A DNA stretch of 64,000 nucleotides from Loxodes magnus (GCA_946699065.1 CAMPDV010001195.1:1-64000); one strand, 5' to 3'. Counted from the first letter of the stretch, positions 22,294 through 35,455 are shown. The notes: generated by a model from the letters alone, not told the origin. Numbers and translations: made by a program.

Positions 22294-23330
22294 GAATTAT
22301 AAGTCAAAGGTCTATTACTTATGAGAATGAAAATTAGCAGTTTAAATTAAGAGTCTAAGAAACTTATTCAATTAAAGCTGTTTAATTGAATAAGCAAAAT
22401 AAGAAAAAAGCAAACAATATAAATTAAACTAGCACCATTAATTTAAATTTCTACCATATTTATAATTATCTTCTTGCTTCTTTTATATAGAACAATCATT
22501 CTAAATACTATAAAGATTTCTATTAACCATATCATAGTATAAAAACTATTAGAGATGATGGTATTCCTGTAGTAAAAGCCTAATAAATAAAATAAGGATA
22601 TGCATTATATCTATTTTAATACAAACTATTAATTTAGAACCTTATATTTAATCGGCTGCTAATACAAGTAAGCAGTTTTAATTATGCTGTGACAAGTTAT
22701 TAGAGGAATAAAAGCAAAATAATAAAATGATGTTAAGCAAATGAGCAAATTATGGAATTTAAACTATCTATATCCATTATATTAGCATAATAAATGATTA
22801 AAATAATTAAGAAATTTACTCATATCTTATGAGTTTCTTTTATAACTATTACTTTTAAAACTCTTTTTATTTACCCATCAAATTTCATTTAAGCATTATT
22901 TTAAAATGCAGATATGCTCTAAGATTAAGATTATATCAATGAAATACACTTAAGCTTAAGCATTTATGAAAATAACTTAAGCAATTATGTATAATAAATT
23001 ACTCTCTTTAAACCTTAGTCGTAGTAAACTATTATCTAAAAAATTTATTTAACCTCTTAGACAAACAACCTTAAACATAAGATATTCAAAAGAAATATAA
23101 CTACTATTAATAGAAAATAAGATCCTAAAATATTAAATCTCAGAATAAACCAAAAAATTACCACTCTCTTATAAGCACCAGGAAAGATACAATAAGAAAA
23201 TAACTAATTAAAAAAGGAATTTTCCAACTAATCATAAATACAAGAAATTAAGTTTTAGCTATACAAAATAAAAGAGAGATTCAATTAATTTACTGCATAT
23301 TAACAGTCTAGAAAAACTAAAATAATGGAA
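22294..23330. other. AT-rich stretch without recognised genes
   Basis: No RNA gene, repeat copy or motif found. Confidence 0.4.
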
Positions 23331-23333
23331 ATC

Positions 23334-23744
23334 CTATGGATATTGAAAAGGAATAAAATCTGATTACACCTATAAGTAAAGAAACATATTAAGATGTTGA
23401 TTCTGCAAGAGGAAAGGACATTCAATAAGGTAATATTTAAAGATTAAATAAAGAATAAAAGAAAAAGACTTTGGAGAAAACAAAATCAATTGTATTGCAT
23501 TCGAGAAGGCTAAATCTATAGAAAGAAATTTTATCAAGGAATGGAACTTCGTGAATCATTAGCAGAAGAGAACAATATATTAATAAGGAAATACTATAAG
23601 GAGCTACAGGAAATATAGAACTAAGAAGAGAAGAAGAGGAATGATCTTCAGAACTAGATGAAGATTGAAGAAAAAGAAGAACTAGAAATCTATGAACAGC
23701 TTCAAAGGATTCAGTAAAAATTTTATAAGTATAAATATAATTGA
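23334..23744 (+). pseudogene. Coiled-coil ORF, gag-like relic
   Basis: The 3' part (ATG 23541, stop TGA 23742) encodes a 67-residue acidic/basic coil (MELRESLAEENNILIRKYYK and LQNQMKIEEKEELEIYEQ). The preceding 200 bases read better in another frame (NPMDIEKEQNLITPISKE, then KKKTLEKTKSIVLHSRRLN), so one frame break is likely. The layout, basic N-terminus then coil, resembles the gag-like ORFs nearby, but no zinc knuckle was found. Coding support is from heptad-like composition only. Confidence 0.35.
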
Positions 23745-23999
23745 ATTTAAAGTGTTTAATTTAATAAAGATAGATTCATTATAATTAATTATTATTAACT
23801 AGTAACTCTTTAATTAGAAAATATCAATGCTTGATCTATTTAAAATACTCGCTTCTATTAAAGAAAAATACTTTTTAAATAGCTTCAAAAACTAAAACTA
23901 ACATTCTATTTTATAGAAGATTTTATCTTTTACAAAAGTATTTATTTATCATTTCTTTTAGATAGAATATAATTAAAATTAATCTATTATAAAAATGGA

Positions 24000-24670
24000 G
24001 TAATCAAAGGAAGTTTATATGGACCTGCTCCAGCTTTGTTATACTATAACAGAACAGTCAATTTCTCTCTATGAAAGGAGGCCCTAGTTTCCACTATACT
24101 CCTCTCTATTGCTCAAATTCCGAATCAAACACTTTTTATTATATATTTTTCCTTAGGAAGAGTAGTATATTTTTCTTAAAGTTTTATATAAGCTTCCTTT
24201 CTTGTCTGCGCTTCTCTCCCTATAGCTCTAAATTTTTTCTAGAATATTTAACACTGTTGATAAAGCCCTTTTATTTCGCAACAATAGATTTCCTAAAAAT
24301 TGGTTACTTTATTCTGTTATTTCTTCTATTTTCATTGAGCCATCTTTTATTCTTTTAGTTCCATTTAGATCTACAATTTTTACTATTTTTCTTCTATTTT
24401 CAATTATGTTTCCTAGTTATTGTCTACTTCTTTTTTAGTTTTAGAATTGACTATTTTGTTTTTGCGATATATTTTAGAAGTTGTTAAGATTTCTTTCCTG
24501 ACACAAATCTAGAAGCTATTTGCTCAGCTATTTCGAGCTTATCCATTAGTTTGCTATTGCCTTTTTTCAGCTTTTTAACCTCTTCCTAAAGGCCAGCCTC
24601 ACTTTAATTAATTAATCAAGCTTATTTGCTGATCATAATAAAATTAGAGACTTACAAGTGCAAATTATTT
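24000..24670 (-). pseudogene. Gag-like coiled-coil ORF, degraded
   Basis: The coil LQEEVKKLKKGNSKLMDKLE near 24585-24540 aligns with LQEEVKRLKKDNDMLMAKLD of the ORF at 11.0-11.9 kb, giving clear family membership. Upstream LIN is preceded by a TGA. Downstream frames break at least once, then continue as KIEEITEQSNQFLGNLLL and LYKTLRKIYYSSQGKIY. No intact CCHC was seen. Long plus-strand openness over 24071-24358 is an antisense shadow of this. Confidence 0.5.
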
Positions 24671-25850
24671 TTATCTATCTCCTAGATTCTTCAAGGTAAG
24701 AGTTTCGATATGGTGGGCTACATTCTTGTCGGTTTTTCTCTTATCCTTGAAATTCTAGGATTCTGCTTACTCCTACTTTTTGTCAACAAGAAAACCTTAT
24801 CTTATTCCTTCCATTTTTTAATAATAATTATTCGTTATTTAAAAAGTAAAGGTAATATTATAGGATTAAACTGATTAAACTCGATTACAGTATTGCTTGC
24901 AGATGATAAGGAAATAACATACTTCTACTATCTAAATCTAAAAAAGAGTAAAATTAAATAAATGAAGCAATAGAAATTTTCAAGTTAGCTTGTTTAAAAT
25001 AAAATGTTCTTATTATGAATAAATTTAATTATTTAAAAAGAAGTAAATTAATTTACAAACTGATAACATGCACAATCTCTCAGAAATTACAATATTCATA
25101 TTTGGGATTTTAAATACACTAAAAAAGAACCGGATAAACCACTGCTAGCAGTCTCTAATTATCTTGTTGCTTTGGCAAAAATAATTTTTAGTGTAAAAGA
25201 TATGTAAATGTTATACATTGGCTCTTCAAAACTTTTACAGACTTTTGCATTTCCCGTAGAAGAATATGGAGGTAATAAGCGGCATAAACTATTTAATAAG
25301 GAGTAACTTCTATAATAAGCAAAATTAAGGTAAGCATATTTTTTTGTTGTTCAAAGTAATTTTAAGTATTGGAAATCATTTAACGAGTCATGTAATATAG
25401 ACTTGAGCTAATTTACTTTTAAGCACATTATAGTTAAAAAAACCTTAAATTCTTTATACAATCACTAAAATAAGTAATAATGAACTTAGATCAATAATAG
25501 TACAATTTTGATTAATTGAAGAGGACTAAGTGAAATTAATGGGATTGCTATTAAAAAGGATAAACTTAAGAAGAAAAGAAGGTAGTATTAGTCCTTAAAC
25601 TTTCTATAAGCATTTTAAATTAAAAATATAAAATAAGTTTTATAAGTCTGCAACTTAAAGAATAAACAAAGTGGCTATTTCTTAGATTATACTTTATAAT
25701 TAAGAAGTATATAATAATTCTCAGTAATAGCATGTGTAAAATTTAAAAGAAAGAAGACACAAATTTATTAGTATATGCAATAAAAAATAATTTTTGTCAT
25801 ATTTAAAATTTGTTATAAGAAAGCTTAGAGGTTTAAGCCTTCATGAACAG
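24671..25850. other. AT-rich stretch without recognised genes
   Basis: Nothing recognised on either strand. Confidence 0.4.
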
Positions 25851-25861
25851 CTGTGACGATA

Positions 25862-26640
25862 ATCTTAATCCAACTTATTGAGGAAATTATTTTTTAAAAC
25901 TTTGAAGAGAAAACCAGAATAATCTCTTCCCCAGATCAAGTTTAGCTTCAATTAGAAAAATCTTCTTAACTAATACTAAAAGAGAAAAAAAGAAAAAATG
26001 CTAACCATGAAATTCTTTCATCTACTCCTCTAAGACAGATAGGGAATACTAGAACTTATCGATGACTTAAACTGAAATATCTTCAGAAAAAAATATTAAT
26101 GGAGGAAGGGATCAATGTAAGGAAACTATTATGAATAACGACTCGAGTGACCCGACAAAAGAACAAGTTTTTGGAGTGGAATAAAAGCAGAAATAAAAAG
26201 TGATTTTTATACTAATTAGAACTGTCATAAAACTGGAAAAGAAGTTGTAATAAATTCAAAAAAACATCGAATTTCACACTAAAGAAACTAAACATACATA
26301 AATCATTGAATAATTCCAAGGAGTAGCAAGAAACTAAGAAGGAAGAATTTTATCAAGATATATGGCAATGTAACAGCAAAGCGATAAAGACTTAATAAAA
26401 TAAGAAAAGATAAACCAAGATCAAGAAACAAAAAAAAAACAAGAACACGAGTGAAGAAAATAGAAACTGCTTTGGGCCAAATGACATAGCAACAAATCTA
26501 GATAATCAACTATGTGATCCAAATTAAAATAGAAGTGTAGATAAGAGTAAAAATTTTAAACAAGAAATTCTACTTCTGTAGTAGCCCAAGATATTTTTGG
26601 AGAAGTTAGAGGCAAAATAAAATAATCCGCAAGAAAATTT
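25862..26640 (+). pseudogene. Gag-like ORF with mutated zinc knuckle and one frameshift
   Basis: From about ATG 26131 (MNNDSSDPTKEQVFGVEQ) the frame carries a coil (VIFILIRTVIKLEKKLQQIQ) and continues as KDLIKQEKINQDQETKKK. At the A-run near 26431 the reading shifts to another frame (VKKIETALGQMTQQQIQ) which ends in FYFCSSPRYFWRSQ. That aligns with CYCCQKAGHFWRQC, so the first Cys, the His and the last Cys are lost. Upstream of 26131 the frame is open but unconvincing. A decayed RNA-binding Gag-like protein by family resemblance. Confidence 0.45.
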
Positions 26641-26999
26641 GAAAATACTTTATTAACTTTTGACCAATTTGTGATGGGAGAAAGGAAAAAGAAATTTAAT
26701 CAAAAACAGCATAAACTTAAAATTGAACTGATTTTTAACTAGAGAATCTTGAAACCTACTTGCTACTCAGGGTTTTTAAAGAAATATTTTATTTTCCTAG
26801 AAAGTCTTTTAATTAGATTTGATATTCAAAATTACATTTAATTTTCTTTATAAAGTAATTCCTTAAAAACTTGAGTTAGTTTAGTTTAAGGAGATTTAAT
26901 AATAATATAAATTATTATGTTTATACTATATTTTCATATAGGTAATAAATATAATTATTTACATTTCCTTCATCAATCCTACTTTACTTGCTGATCATA

Positions 27000-27992
27000 T
27001 TTGTCTTTTTCTGCTGCTTCAGTTTTTTCCAAATAATTCTATCATTGTAGTTCATCATTTCATTTCAGAATTCCAATTCTTTCTCTAAGTGGTTTTCGTA
27101 AAAGCTTTAAATTCTGAAACTGATTTCTTTTAATTCTTTTAACTGCTTTTAATTATGAAATAAATTAGAAAAAATCTTGCTTCATTATCAATATCTTCAA
27201 AGTAAAAATGTGCAGATTACATTAATCTCATCCTGTCTAAAGCATCTGAAAAGAACTTTTTTTTGATTTATCTTAAACTTTATTCAAGAACCTTTTAATT
27301 TTTTCAATATTCTATACATCTATTTCAAAATATTAGGTTAATTTCTCCAAGATTTTAAAATATCTCAAATTAGCAATCATTGTTTTGTTAAATAGAAAAT
27401 CAATATCAGAGTCAAGATTTGCTTTCGTTTATTATCATAATTTTAAATAAAACTTTAAATGTCTCATAGTATTCAAAAAATAGTAAATTCAAATCTATGA
27501 ACTATGATTTGTTAAATTTGAGTTTGGATTTTAGAGTGCACATCTTGGTACTTTTCTTTAACTAGTATACATATCTTTCTTTGGATTTTAATATTCGTTT
27601 TCATGAAAAGTATACTCCAAATAGCTTAGTTTCTTAGATTTCCTATTTGTTAATTGTTCAAACTGTGTTTTCATTAATGTCTTATTGTTTTTAATTCTTA
27701 GTTCTATATATACTCCCACTTACTCACATTGATACTAAAATTTACTGATCCAAACACTTTATATATTGCTTTAATCAATAAATTCATATGATCTTCATTT
27801 AAATAAATAACAATATTATCTGTAAAAGTTTTAGTGACAAATACATGCCAACAGATTTATAAGCCAAATCTTTTTTAATAAGTTTCTAAATACCTGATAG
27901 CAAGAAATAGACTATTTCAACTTTATTGCATTACTTCATTACTATATTATATATAAAAAAATGCCACTTAAGAATCAGTCCTCTTTTTGCTC
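27000..27992 (-). pseudogene. Reverse transcriptase relic of a second LINE
   Basis: Read on the minus strand the fragment starts with RGLILKWHFFIYNIVM, the RT block usually written RGxxLSPxLFxIYxxxL. After a frame shift comes FTDNIVIYL, where the catalytic block is normally (Y/F)xDD, then INVSKWEYI and, in yet another frame, ETKLFGVYFS, the YLGV-like block. The catalytic second Asp is Asn and there are at least two frame breaks, so it is inactive. It is not a copy of the 15.8-21.7 kb LINE at the sequence level. No endonuclease part was found upstream, which fits 5' truncation. Confidence 0.55.
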
Positions 27993-28229
27993 ATTCGTAA
28001 AAAACAAGAATAATAGTCTAATCTAATTGAATAAGAGCCTCAATAAGCTTAAGAAAAATAATCTAAGGAAGCATAGATATAATTGGTGCAATAGCGAACA
28101 ACAGCATATAATACTAATTAAAATAAAGGATAGTAAAACTAGAAAGCATGCTAGAAAATCTGATTGAATAACTAGACCTATAATTTCCATCCCTAGAAGA
28201 AACTTTATATAAGATTTAATCATAAATAG

Positions 28230-28770
28230 TAATCAAAATGGAAGAATTTTATTAATAATTCAATAGAGTCCCTCAAATGTTTTAATTCTAATTTCTAAAC
28301 TTTAAAAGCAAATAAAAGAACTGTAAGAGAAGTAAGAATAATAATAGTAGTAATTTTAAAACCATTAGATTATTAACCAAGTTCTCCAATGGAAATCGAA
28401 TATAAATATTAATAATAAGAGACAAATAGATAAATTTCTATCGTAGAAAAAACCGTTGCTACATATGTTAGAAAAATCACTGCTGAAAAAATGTTAAAAT
28501 AAAAAAGAAATTGAAAGAAATAAAGGAAATAAAGGAAATAAATCTTAGAAGAAATTTTCTACTTTTGACTAGAAAGGAAAGGATAAATATACAGAAAAGA
28601 TTCTATAACTAAGGAATAAAGAATAGAATAGCAATTGGAGAAAAAACTAGAAAACAAATGGATTTTGGGGGAGATAAATATGGTGTACTAATGAAATCCT
28701 ACAACATCTTCTAGTTCAAGATAGAGCGGGAACAAACATAAGTTAAGTATGAAGCTCTTTTCTAAAACTA
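28230..28770 (+). pseudogene. Gag-like C-terminal fragment with TNEIL motif
   Basis: An open frame rich in Lys/Gln/Asn (KELQEKQEQQQQQFQNHQ, then QNSNWRKNQKTNGFWG) ends with IWCTNEILQHLL at about 28680-28715. The same ending (WCTNEVLHLL) is at 30928-30957 in the next element. No zinc knuckle was seen in this copy. It is a relative of the 30.2-31.0 kb ORF. Confidence 0.35.
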
Positions 28771-29350
28771 TAAACTTAACTTTATCCTTTTTTATCTTTA
28801 AAAAATGATTATATAAGGATTACTTTCATTTGACATAATTTTAATTTTAATTAAATGAAAAGAAATTAGCTAAGAAAATATCTTTATCAACCTTTACTAG
28901 ATTTTTTAGCTACTTTATCAAATTGTAATTTAGATTATAGTTTAGTTATTTAATTCTACTTTCTAAAAGTTTATTTATCTGTTTAGAAGATATTTACATT
29001 TAGCAGCAAAGTTTTATAAAAAGTAAATGATAACTAATATTTTTAACTCTTATTGATAGAAAATTCTTAACTCAAAGATTTATAATTTATAAAAGCTATA
29101 AACATTTCATTGTTAAAATTAAAATACATCTTTTCATGTATAACAAATTACTTAATCAAACTTTACTTTTATTTGTTTTCATTACAAGTTTAATATAAAA
29201 ACTATGCATCTCTTTAGAATGTTCTTAAATATTTGCATTTAACTAATTTTGCAAAATAATTTTCTGTTTTTTATGATACTGATTTATTAATTAAGATGCT
29301 AACTCTGTATAAATATTTTAAATATAAAGGAGTATATTTATAATTAAAAA

Positions 29351-30316
29351 ATGGATGAAATATAGAATTCACTAGTTTTTAATAGTGACTCTTCTTTAAT
29401 TAATTTCAAAGAAGCTGCAAATTCATAGGAAAAGCATAGGCAGGTGCATTAAAATCTCCAAACGAAAGATTTGGAGTAACTACAAATTAAATAAGTAAAC
29501 CTAATAATTAATTTATTAAGACAAATACTTAAAAGTTGTAGTCAAAAACCGGAAAACAAATTCATACGCGTCCCATTAAAACTACTTAAGAACTCTCTTC
29601 AACGTGGATATTAATTGTAGCGTATTATGAAAGTAAAATCAACCTATAAATAGATGAACAGATTGACCGCCTAAAATAATACCGCAAAAGATACGAAACG
29701 ATTACCTAAGAAATCTTTCCAAAAATAAGATATTATCTTAGATAGTTAGAATTCTAAAGATATATCTTCAAATCCTAATTAAAATTCAAATAAAGATATC
29801 CTTTTATGGTAGTAAAAAATAACATAAACTTAAGATTAATTTTTGAATAATACTAATTAATAATTCTATTAAATTTCAAATAACGAAATTAGTCAGAAAT
29901 AAAATAATATTACTAATCCTGATAATTCAAATAATCATTATTTATCTGATCTTCAGAGTAAACAACCTTAAAATTAAACTGCTGATTTAAGAAATGCAAT
30001 ATAAAATCAAATAATTAATTAGTCTAATGAGAATTTATTTACCTTAGAAATAAAAGAACTTAAACATAATATATAAAGACTTATAGATAAGAACCAATAA
30101 TTAAATGAAATGCTAATTAATATAAAAGCAAAATATGAACGAGATATTGAAACATTGATAAGTAACTATGAAATATTCAAAATATATTATATATATTATA
30201 TAAAAATGGCTTCTAAGAAACAACAGAACTTTGAACAAAACATTTAAACAGGAAAATTCTCTAAAAAATAAAAAAGCAAAATAATTACAATGAGTGAAAG
30301 TGAGAAATATGATTGA
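29351..30316 (+). pseudogene. LINE gag 5' fragment fused to another gag-like ORF
   Basis: ATG 29351 opens a 321-codon frame to TGA 30314-30316 (TAA/TAG as Gln). Up to about 30195 it is a near copy of the first ~280 codons of the LINE ORF on the opposite strand (MDEIQNSLVF, KFIRVPLKLLKNSLQRGY, YERDIETLISNYE). Then homology stops abruptly, and from 30206 (MASKKQQNFEQNIQTGKF) the sequence belongs to the gag-like ORF described next, in the same frame. The 5' flank also differs from the LINE. This is either a template-switch chimera or an insertion. Confidence 0.7.
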
Positions 30317-31020
30317 TATGACGAACATTAACCACTTGGAAATCCAGAATTAAAAAACTTCTGACACAAACTCAAATAGAAATATTATCTAAGTCATTAA
30401 AAGAGTTTATGTTTAAAAATAGATACCTCACTGATAAAGTAGAAAAATTAGAAAAACTAATAACGTCTTTACTTGAGAAACAATATTAATCATCATAAGA
30501 AATAGAAAACAAACTGGAACTAAGAATTCTTTAAATTTAATAATAAATTCAGGTTACGCCATTTTCACTTTAACAGAATTAATCAGATCCTATTGAAATA
30601 GAAAATGAAGCCTCAAATTAAAATAAACAGTAAACTTTTATTTAAAATAAGTAGTAAATTTAAATTAAATAAGTGTTACAGGAATAATAGTTTAAAAGAA
30701 GAATAAAATGCTACGTGTGCAATAAATAACACCAATGAAAATACTGTTACTAACTAAGCGAAATTTAAAGAAAGAATAAATAAGATATTTTTAGAAAACT
30801 ATTTAGGATATATCCAACATAAAGCGGAAAAATTTATAGAAAAAAATTCTTTAATTCAAATCTTAATCCTTGGCGAAATAATTAGGAACACTAAGTGTAA
30901 GACCAAAACTATTCCGAATATTAAAGGATGGTGCACTAATGAAGTGCTACACCTCCTAATTAAGCCTAGTAGGAATTCAAGACAAACTAATAGAGACAAG
31001 CTGATAGAATAGGTCAGATG
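30206..31020 (+). pseudogene. Gag-like ORF with CCHC knuckle and TNEVL tail
   Basis: Starts in frame with the LINE fragment (ATG 30206). It shifts frame near 30340 into a coil (TQIEILSKSLKEFMFKNR, KVEKLEKLITSLLEKQ), then a Gln-rich part, then a knuckle CYVCNKQHQ-TGA-KYC at 30709-30747. With TGA (30736-30738) as Trp this matches H-x-W-x2-C of the best family member. Further on, in another frame, is WCTNEVLHLL at 30928-30957, shared with the 28.7-kb relic, whose DNA can also form a hairpin (GGTG-CACT-AATGA-AGTG-CTA-CACC). No RT follows. Confidence 0.5.
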
Positions 31021-31059
31021 GCTGACTACTAAGGCTTTAACAAAGCTTTTTAGCCTTTT

Positions 31060-32815
31060 TTTTTAATCTAATTTGCTGAAATTATTTTTATTAGTGATTA
31101 AATCTTAATTGTTTTAAGAAAAAATCTAAATACTCTTTAAATTTAATGATTCTATCTACCTAATAAATTATATCTATGCTATATAATTTTGTTTCTTGTT
31201 GAAATTAAGATAATATTTAAACTTTATCTTTTTTTAACAAGTTTTTGTTTCAAATAATTTTATTATGTTTTTCGTACTTTAAGGACAAACTTTTAATTTC
31301 TATATTTATATTTAAAGATTTAAATTTAGATTATTCTTAATCTTAAGGATTTTTTTCTGACTTTTCTTTTTTACTATAATTTTAGTTTTTAAGCATCTTC
31401 AAATGAATTTTTCTTTAACTTTTTGATTTGTAATTTTATTAAATTTAGTTTTAAAGGATTTTGCTGGATAAATATTGAAGAAGCAAGGAAATTATTATTG
31501 CTAATGTTAACTTTATCCCTTCAATACTTTGTGACTCTTTAGTTGATTTTCAATTTAATAATTTTAGTTTAATTCAGCGAAATGATGGTTCTCTGTTAAG
31601 ATATTTAAGAATCTCCCTTTAACCTTTCATCTTTTAAATTTACTAAAATAAGATTTGATGGACTGTTGTAAAATATTTCCATAAGAAAATAAATTAAAAA
31701 TAATATCCTAAAAAATATCTAACTTTATGATATCCATCTTCTGTTTTATCTAGTTTTAGATACTTATATCTTATTAATGTTTATAAATTTATATCTCTAA
31801 TTTTTAATTATTTTATCTATTTTTATTCTAATAGTTAATATTATCTCATTTAAATAACTTAAATTTACAAAATAATTAGCTTAGTGATGTATATTCTCGA
31901 ACCAGATTAAAATAAGAAAGTGCTAGATTTATCATAAAGTATTTTAATATTTTTTATTGTATATAACAGACTTTTTATAAATATAGGGAAAGCAGGGCAT
32001 TATAATAAACACTTTTCATTTTGTTTATATTTTTTAATGTTTTAGTCGTAAGTTTTAGAACAGGATTCACTTTAAGTGTAAATCTGAAATGTGTAATACA
32101 AATAGTTTATCTACTAAAGCTTAAATAAATTTTTAGAGCTTTTATATCCTTTTACAGTCAAAATAAAAAGGAAATTAGTGAAAGAATATCTAATAATTAG
32201 ATTCTACTTAGTGAAGAAAATAAGTTAAATAATTTACAACTATATAATCATCTAATTAATAGAAAAGCTAAGTTATTACTAAAGATAAAAGAATCATCTA
32301 TAATTAACTTAAGACTTTGATTCTAATATTACTAGAATTAAAATTTTTAAAGAGTATTTAACTTTTAAACATTCTAACTGCATAAGATCTATTTTCCATA
32401 TTATTCTTTTAGTTTAATGAAATTAATTATTATACAAGTTCAACTATAAAAATTACAATAACGCTATTTTATTTTTATAGAAGCGTAGAAAATCGTTTTT
32501 GTTAAAATAATAAAAGTAACTATTAATTAATAAAAAAGAGTATATCATAAATTTAAATGAATGACTTTTAAATTTAAGTATAGTAAGCAAATTAATTTAA
32601 GTTGCTAATTTACTTAAATTTCTTTAAAATTTATATAATCTATTATAAAATAAATGTCTTCTAGTTAGTTATTCAAAGCATCTATAATTTTAATTAGACT
32701 TATTAAAATTCTTTTAGTTTAGTAAAACATTTAAGTTTAACTTTAAGAGCTTTAAATCTTTAGTCCTAAGCTAAAGATAAGCTTTAATATGCTTTTATTC
32801 TTTTTATTTAAGGAA
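31060..32815. other. AT-rich stretch without recognised genes
   Basis: Only low-complexity A/T sequence was seen; no RNA gene, repeat copy or motif. Confidence 0.45.
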
Positions 32816-32819
32816 TAAG

Positions 32820-32892
32820 GCAGACATGGTCTAGTGGCTATGACGACTGCTCGATACGCAGTAGGTCGTAGGTTTGATCCCCGCTGTCTGTA
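32820..32892 (+). tRNA. tRNA-like gene, anticodon position GAT (Ile), non-canonical
   Basis: A 73-nt cloverleaf: acceptor GCAGACA/TGTCTGT with a terminal G-T, D stem GTC/GAC, anticodon stem ACTGC/GCAGT, loop TCGATAC, T stem GTAGG/CCCGC with an A-C mismatch, discriminator A, TTTT soon after. By position the anticodon is GAT, but base 33 is C instead of the near-universal T. One lost base in the loop could have changed an Arg(UCG) or other tRNA into this. Treat the identity as uncertain and a pseudogene as possible. Confidence 0.6.
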
Positions 32893-32899
32893 TAGTTTT

Positions 32900-35455
32900 A
32901 TGAAAAATATGAAAAATGGTATAATTATATTTGATACTAAGCTTAAATACGATTATTTTAAATTTTTTGTTTAAAACTATACTAAGCATTTCTAATTTTC
33001 ACTATATCGATATTAATACATTCTTTCTGTACTTTAAATAATTTCCTTACTTTTATAAATAACTTATATAGTAATTTTGATTCCTTTAAAGGGTAAAAAC
33101 ACATAAACTAAATGTAAAATAAATTTAACATAAGTAGATAATATTATAACTAAATAACTTCCATCAAATTAAATAAATCTTATAATTTTTTATTTTGCAA
33201 TAAAAATTAAATAGCTTTTATTTAATAATGCAAAAGAAGCAAAAATAACTCTTGTAGAATCAAACTCTTAAAGAAAAATAAGAATAATTTAAGTAATTTT
33301 AAAATTTAATTATTATAAAATAACTTCATAAAGCAGTTTATTTAGCTGAGTTGTATTATTTTTTATTGTTCTTATTTATAATTTTTGCATTTATTTCTAA
33401 CTTTAACTTTTATATTTTGCCCAATATCTTTAAATCTATCTATTTAATTAGTTCTTACAATTATTTAGTATATAAAAACCCTAGTTGATTCACAAAACTG
33501 CTTTTAACAAAAATTTATTTTTGCTTTTTTTTATAAATATTTTCATGTTTAGATAAATAAGATTTTAAAACTTAAACATACAATCAGCTTAGTAAGAATA
33601 TCAGCACTTCTAGAGTAAGTTTGCTGTAATTTTTTAATACAATAAATAAAATTTAGATTCTACAATTTTCACTTCGTGTTCTGGAAGCTTTCTTTTATAA
33701 TTAGTTTTCTAATATAAAAAATTACAATATGTATTCAATCTTTTAAGATGAAAACTTTAATCTAAACATTTGGATGTAAGATAATTAAAATTTAATCAAT
33801 TACTTATAAACTTCTCTTTAGTAAATTATTCAGAAATCTAAAATATTTTTATATTAAAGTTAGTTTTTCATTCAAAGTCTTTCTAATTTTCTATATTAAC
33901 CTTTTAATAATCTTTAATTAACAGTCTCTAACTATTACTCTCTTTATCTAATAAAATATCTTGGCAAATTAAAATAAATTAAATTTATTCAATTCAATCT
34001 ATCTTTTCATCATCTTGGAAGAAAAATTTTATTAGGCATTTCTAAAATTAAAAGTACCAAAATATATAACCATTCTAAAGCTTCTTTATATGCTTTAATT
34101 AATACTTTTAAAATTATACTAAAGATTTTAATTTTATTCAAATTAAAGAATCTTTAGGATTATATAAGTATAAAAATAAACTATCTATAGATATATCAGA
34201 TGCTTATTTAAGTAAGAGATTATAATCTTTAAATAATAGATATTTATTCTGCTTATTTACTATTATTTGATTCTTTTACGTCTTTTTTATTATATTTAAG
34301 TTTATAGAAATTTGCTTTAATTATAATTTCTTGTTCTTTTTCTTTTGATAATAGATTTGTCTCAGAAATTGTAGAGTGAATATAACTAAAATATTTTTTA
34401 TATGAATATCTTTTTAAATTAAAGATATTAATATTATTTTTTAGAAGTAAGAAAATCCAGAATACTAATAACTAATTATAATTAAATTGTTCACTGAGTC
34501 ATAATTAGAAAGAGTTTAAAAGTTTGTAATTTCAATTTGTAATGAAATTTGGTATTTTGATGTTTGGTTTACTTCCTGTTTGTTCTCTTCCATCTAATTA
34601 TTTTATTACTAACATTCTAGTATCAATCTATTTCTTAGATTCAATCTGAATACTAATTTTTTGTAAGATATAAATTTTTCCTTCTTAAAGCACAAAATCT
34701 AACTTTTGACATCTATTATCTGTTTTTTACTTAGGAATTCCATAATTATTTCTTAATTTTTTTAAAATAGCAATTTCCTGTACAAATGTTATTTGTTGTT
34801 TTAATAACAGCATGTTTCTATTTTTTCTTAGTTATATTTATTTTATTAATATTTCTTAAGTTTTTCAATCTCTATTTTTCCATTTAGGAATTTATTTTAT
34901 TCATATGTTTTTATATTTGTTCGGTCTTTTCAAGTATTTTTACCTATTATTAGATTTTAAACTAGAGCTAAAGAGTACTATCTCTGTAATTCTCTCTTTC
35001 ATAGTTAAAAATTCTGATTTAATCACTTTTTGGTTCCAATTAAATATTGAGCTTATCTTTTTATAGTTTGTTTACTTCGTTTGTTTATTTTTTATCCATC
35101 CTTGCAAATAGTTCTAAAATTATCAAGTTTTTCCAAAGTTAAATAATTTATCTTTTTGATGCATAATGAATTGTGCTTACTTTCGAGTATTCTCTTCCGT
35201 TTCTAGTGTTTGTATAGTATGATATTAACCTTTCAAATTAATTTTCCTTCTGTTGTGCAAATTAAATAATTGAAAGATCTTCTTAGTGAAAAGGTAAAAC
35301 CCTTTCGCATTTCTTTTATATTTTTCAGATTTTAAATGACAAATTTAAAAATTATAAATTGCATTATATGCAAAAATTTTATAGAATATAACAAATAAAA
35401 GTAGCTAGAGTCTTAATTTTCTTCTAAATAATTACAAAATCTTTAAATGTAACAT
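32900..35455. other. AT-rich stretch; weak antisense coil signal near 34.4-35.3 kb
   Basis: No clear gene. On the minus strand around 34700-35290 short coil-like pieces can be read in more than one frame (VKILEKTEQIQKHMNKIN), perhaps a very old gag-like relic, but without a knuckle or an alignable block. Confidence 0.3.

Noticed and set aside
24071-24358. Plus-strand standard-code ORF of 95 codons
   Set aside because: Antisense shadow of the minus-strand gag-like relic at 24.0-24.7 kb.
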